In this document: piece by piece, positions 23,517 to 23,904 of the stretch | Layout of the letters: each line of letters begins with the position of its first letter | Numbering within the stretch: position 1 is the first letter of the stretch | Source: Bacillota bacterium | GTDB taxonomy: Bacteria > Bacillota_A > Clostridia > Lachnospirales > Bianqueaceae | Direction: 5' to 3' | DNA: 23,904 nt | NCBI GenBank assembly: GCA_017420625.1 | Contig: JAFOIR010000297.1 | Location: forward strand, 1-23,904 | Notes under the pieces: generated by a model | What the model was told of the DNA's origin: nothing | Seen by the model: the letters and a program-made list of their open reading frames with translations, nothing else | Databases searched by the model: none | Position numbers and translations under genes: made by a program

Positions 23517-23904
23517 TTATCTATTATGTTTATGGATCGTGATCGTCTCGTCTGGCTGGATCGGCCTTAAACCACCGGCTTGTTCCGGATCAGCCGCTGC
23601 GCCGCCTTGTACCTCTGAACGAATCTCGTAGTGCTGCCCTTCTTCATCTCGCCAGCCTTTGACAAAAACCATTCCACCCGGTACCGGCACAGAGCTTTCC
23701 ATCCATTCAAGATCACCGAGATCCGGATCGACTACGAAAGACTCATATCCGATACCGGTATTCTTTACCCCGAGATGGGCCACACCAAGGATATAGATGG
23801 GACTCGCACTCCAGGCGTGGCAGAGCGATTTTTCAAACGGCCGTCCATACATGGCCAGATGCTCGTCACCCTGATCCGTCGGGTCGTATTGTTCGTAAAG
23901 AGAA
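23517..23904 (-). CDS. Alpha-L-rhamnosidase-like (GH78-type) protein, C-terminal part only
   Basis: The frame is open to the right edge of the window, giving the last 129 or so residues of a larger protein. It reads SLYEQYDPTDQGDEHLAMYG, then RPFEKSLCHAWSASPIYILG. This is the conserved join between the (alpha/alpha)6 catalytic barrel and the C-terminal beta domain of bacterial alpha-L-rhamnosidases. The following YESFVVDPDLGDLEWMESSV and PVPGGMVFV match the C-terminal beta-sandwich. The tail (about 30 residues, EVQGGAAADPEQAGGLRP onwards) is polar. The catalytic part lies outside the window, so activity and exact family cannot be confirmed. Full-length family proteins usually have 700-1100 residues. 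The enzyme would release rhamnose from plant glycosides or polysaccharides. It is the first visible gene of the minus-strand operon with the PPC and PLP genes. Confidence 0.75.
   Translation of the reverse strand, partial: SLYEQYDPTDQGDEHLAMYGRPFEKSLCHAWSASPIYILGVAHLGVKNTGIGYESFVVDPDLGDLEWMESSVPVPGGMVFVKGWRDEEGQHYEIRSEVQGGAAADPEQAGGLRPIQPDETITIHKHNR

Noticed and set aside
1..23904. CRISPR arrays, insertion sequences, phage genes, tRNA or rRNA genes
   Set aside because: I found no spaced repeat arrays, transposase-like or integrase-like proteins, or recognisable RNA gene sequences on either strand.

Overview
The window reads as a stretch of chromosome from a Bacillota (Firmicutes) bacterium of roughly 50% GC. 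The grounds are strong AGGAGG-type ribosome binding sites before nearly every gene, TTGaca-N17-TAtaaT promoters, a lipoprotein oligopeptide-binding protein with a Lys/Thr/Ser/Glu-rich N-terminus, a Ktr-type potassium system and a DUF3899-like protein. An Erysipelotrichia or Clostridia gut-type organism is my best guess, from gene content only. I see no tRNA, rRNA, CRISPR array, transposon or phage gene.

Region 1 (1-1811, minus strand): a C39-like cysteine peptidase is translationally coupled to a MATE efflux transporter that runs off the left edge. Region 2 (1878-3255): a P-loop ATP/GTP-binding protein with its own near-consensus promoter converges on, and overlaps by 41 bp, a PrsW-family intramembrane metalloprotease. 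Region 3 (3256-3544): a 289-bp divergent regulatory region has a good promoter on each strand, 11-bp-spaced direct repeats, and a 10-bp inverted repeat in the leader of the following operon.

Region 4 (3545-16241, plus strand): a long co-directional run starts with oppA-oppB-oppC-oppD-oppF and a DUF3899-like membrane protein, continues with a GPH-family sugar/cation symporter, and ends with ktrB-ktrA. Most junctions overlap or are a few bases apart. A stable hairpin after oppA probably sets a high binding-protein to permease ratio. The Opp system is unusual. OppC has about 210 extra extracytoplasmic residues. OppD has about 370 extra helical residues between the Q-loop and the signature motif. 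OppF has about 60 extra residues before its Q-loop. The binding protein is also oversized at 868 residues. This set of expansions is the best candidate for something structurally new here. A bidirectional terminator (16272-16314) closes the run.

Region 5 (16345-21586, minus strand): a short zinc-ribbon SPFH-like protein with its own promoter is followed by an alpha/beta-hydrolase esterase, an intracellular GH3 glycosidase and an MFS transporter. The last three look like a glycoside-uptake and hydrolysis unit. Region 6 (21656-21826): a possible 56-residue orphan ORF. Region 7 (21909-23904, minus strand): the C-terminal end of an alpha-L-rhamnosidase-like protein, a PPC/DUF296 protein and a MalY/PatB-type PLP enzyme form a tight operon ending in a hairpin terminator. 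Together regions 5 and 7 suggest use of plant-derived glycosides, possibly rhamnosylated or acylated; this is inference.
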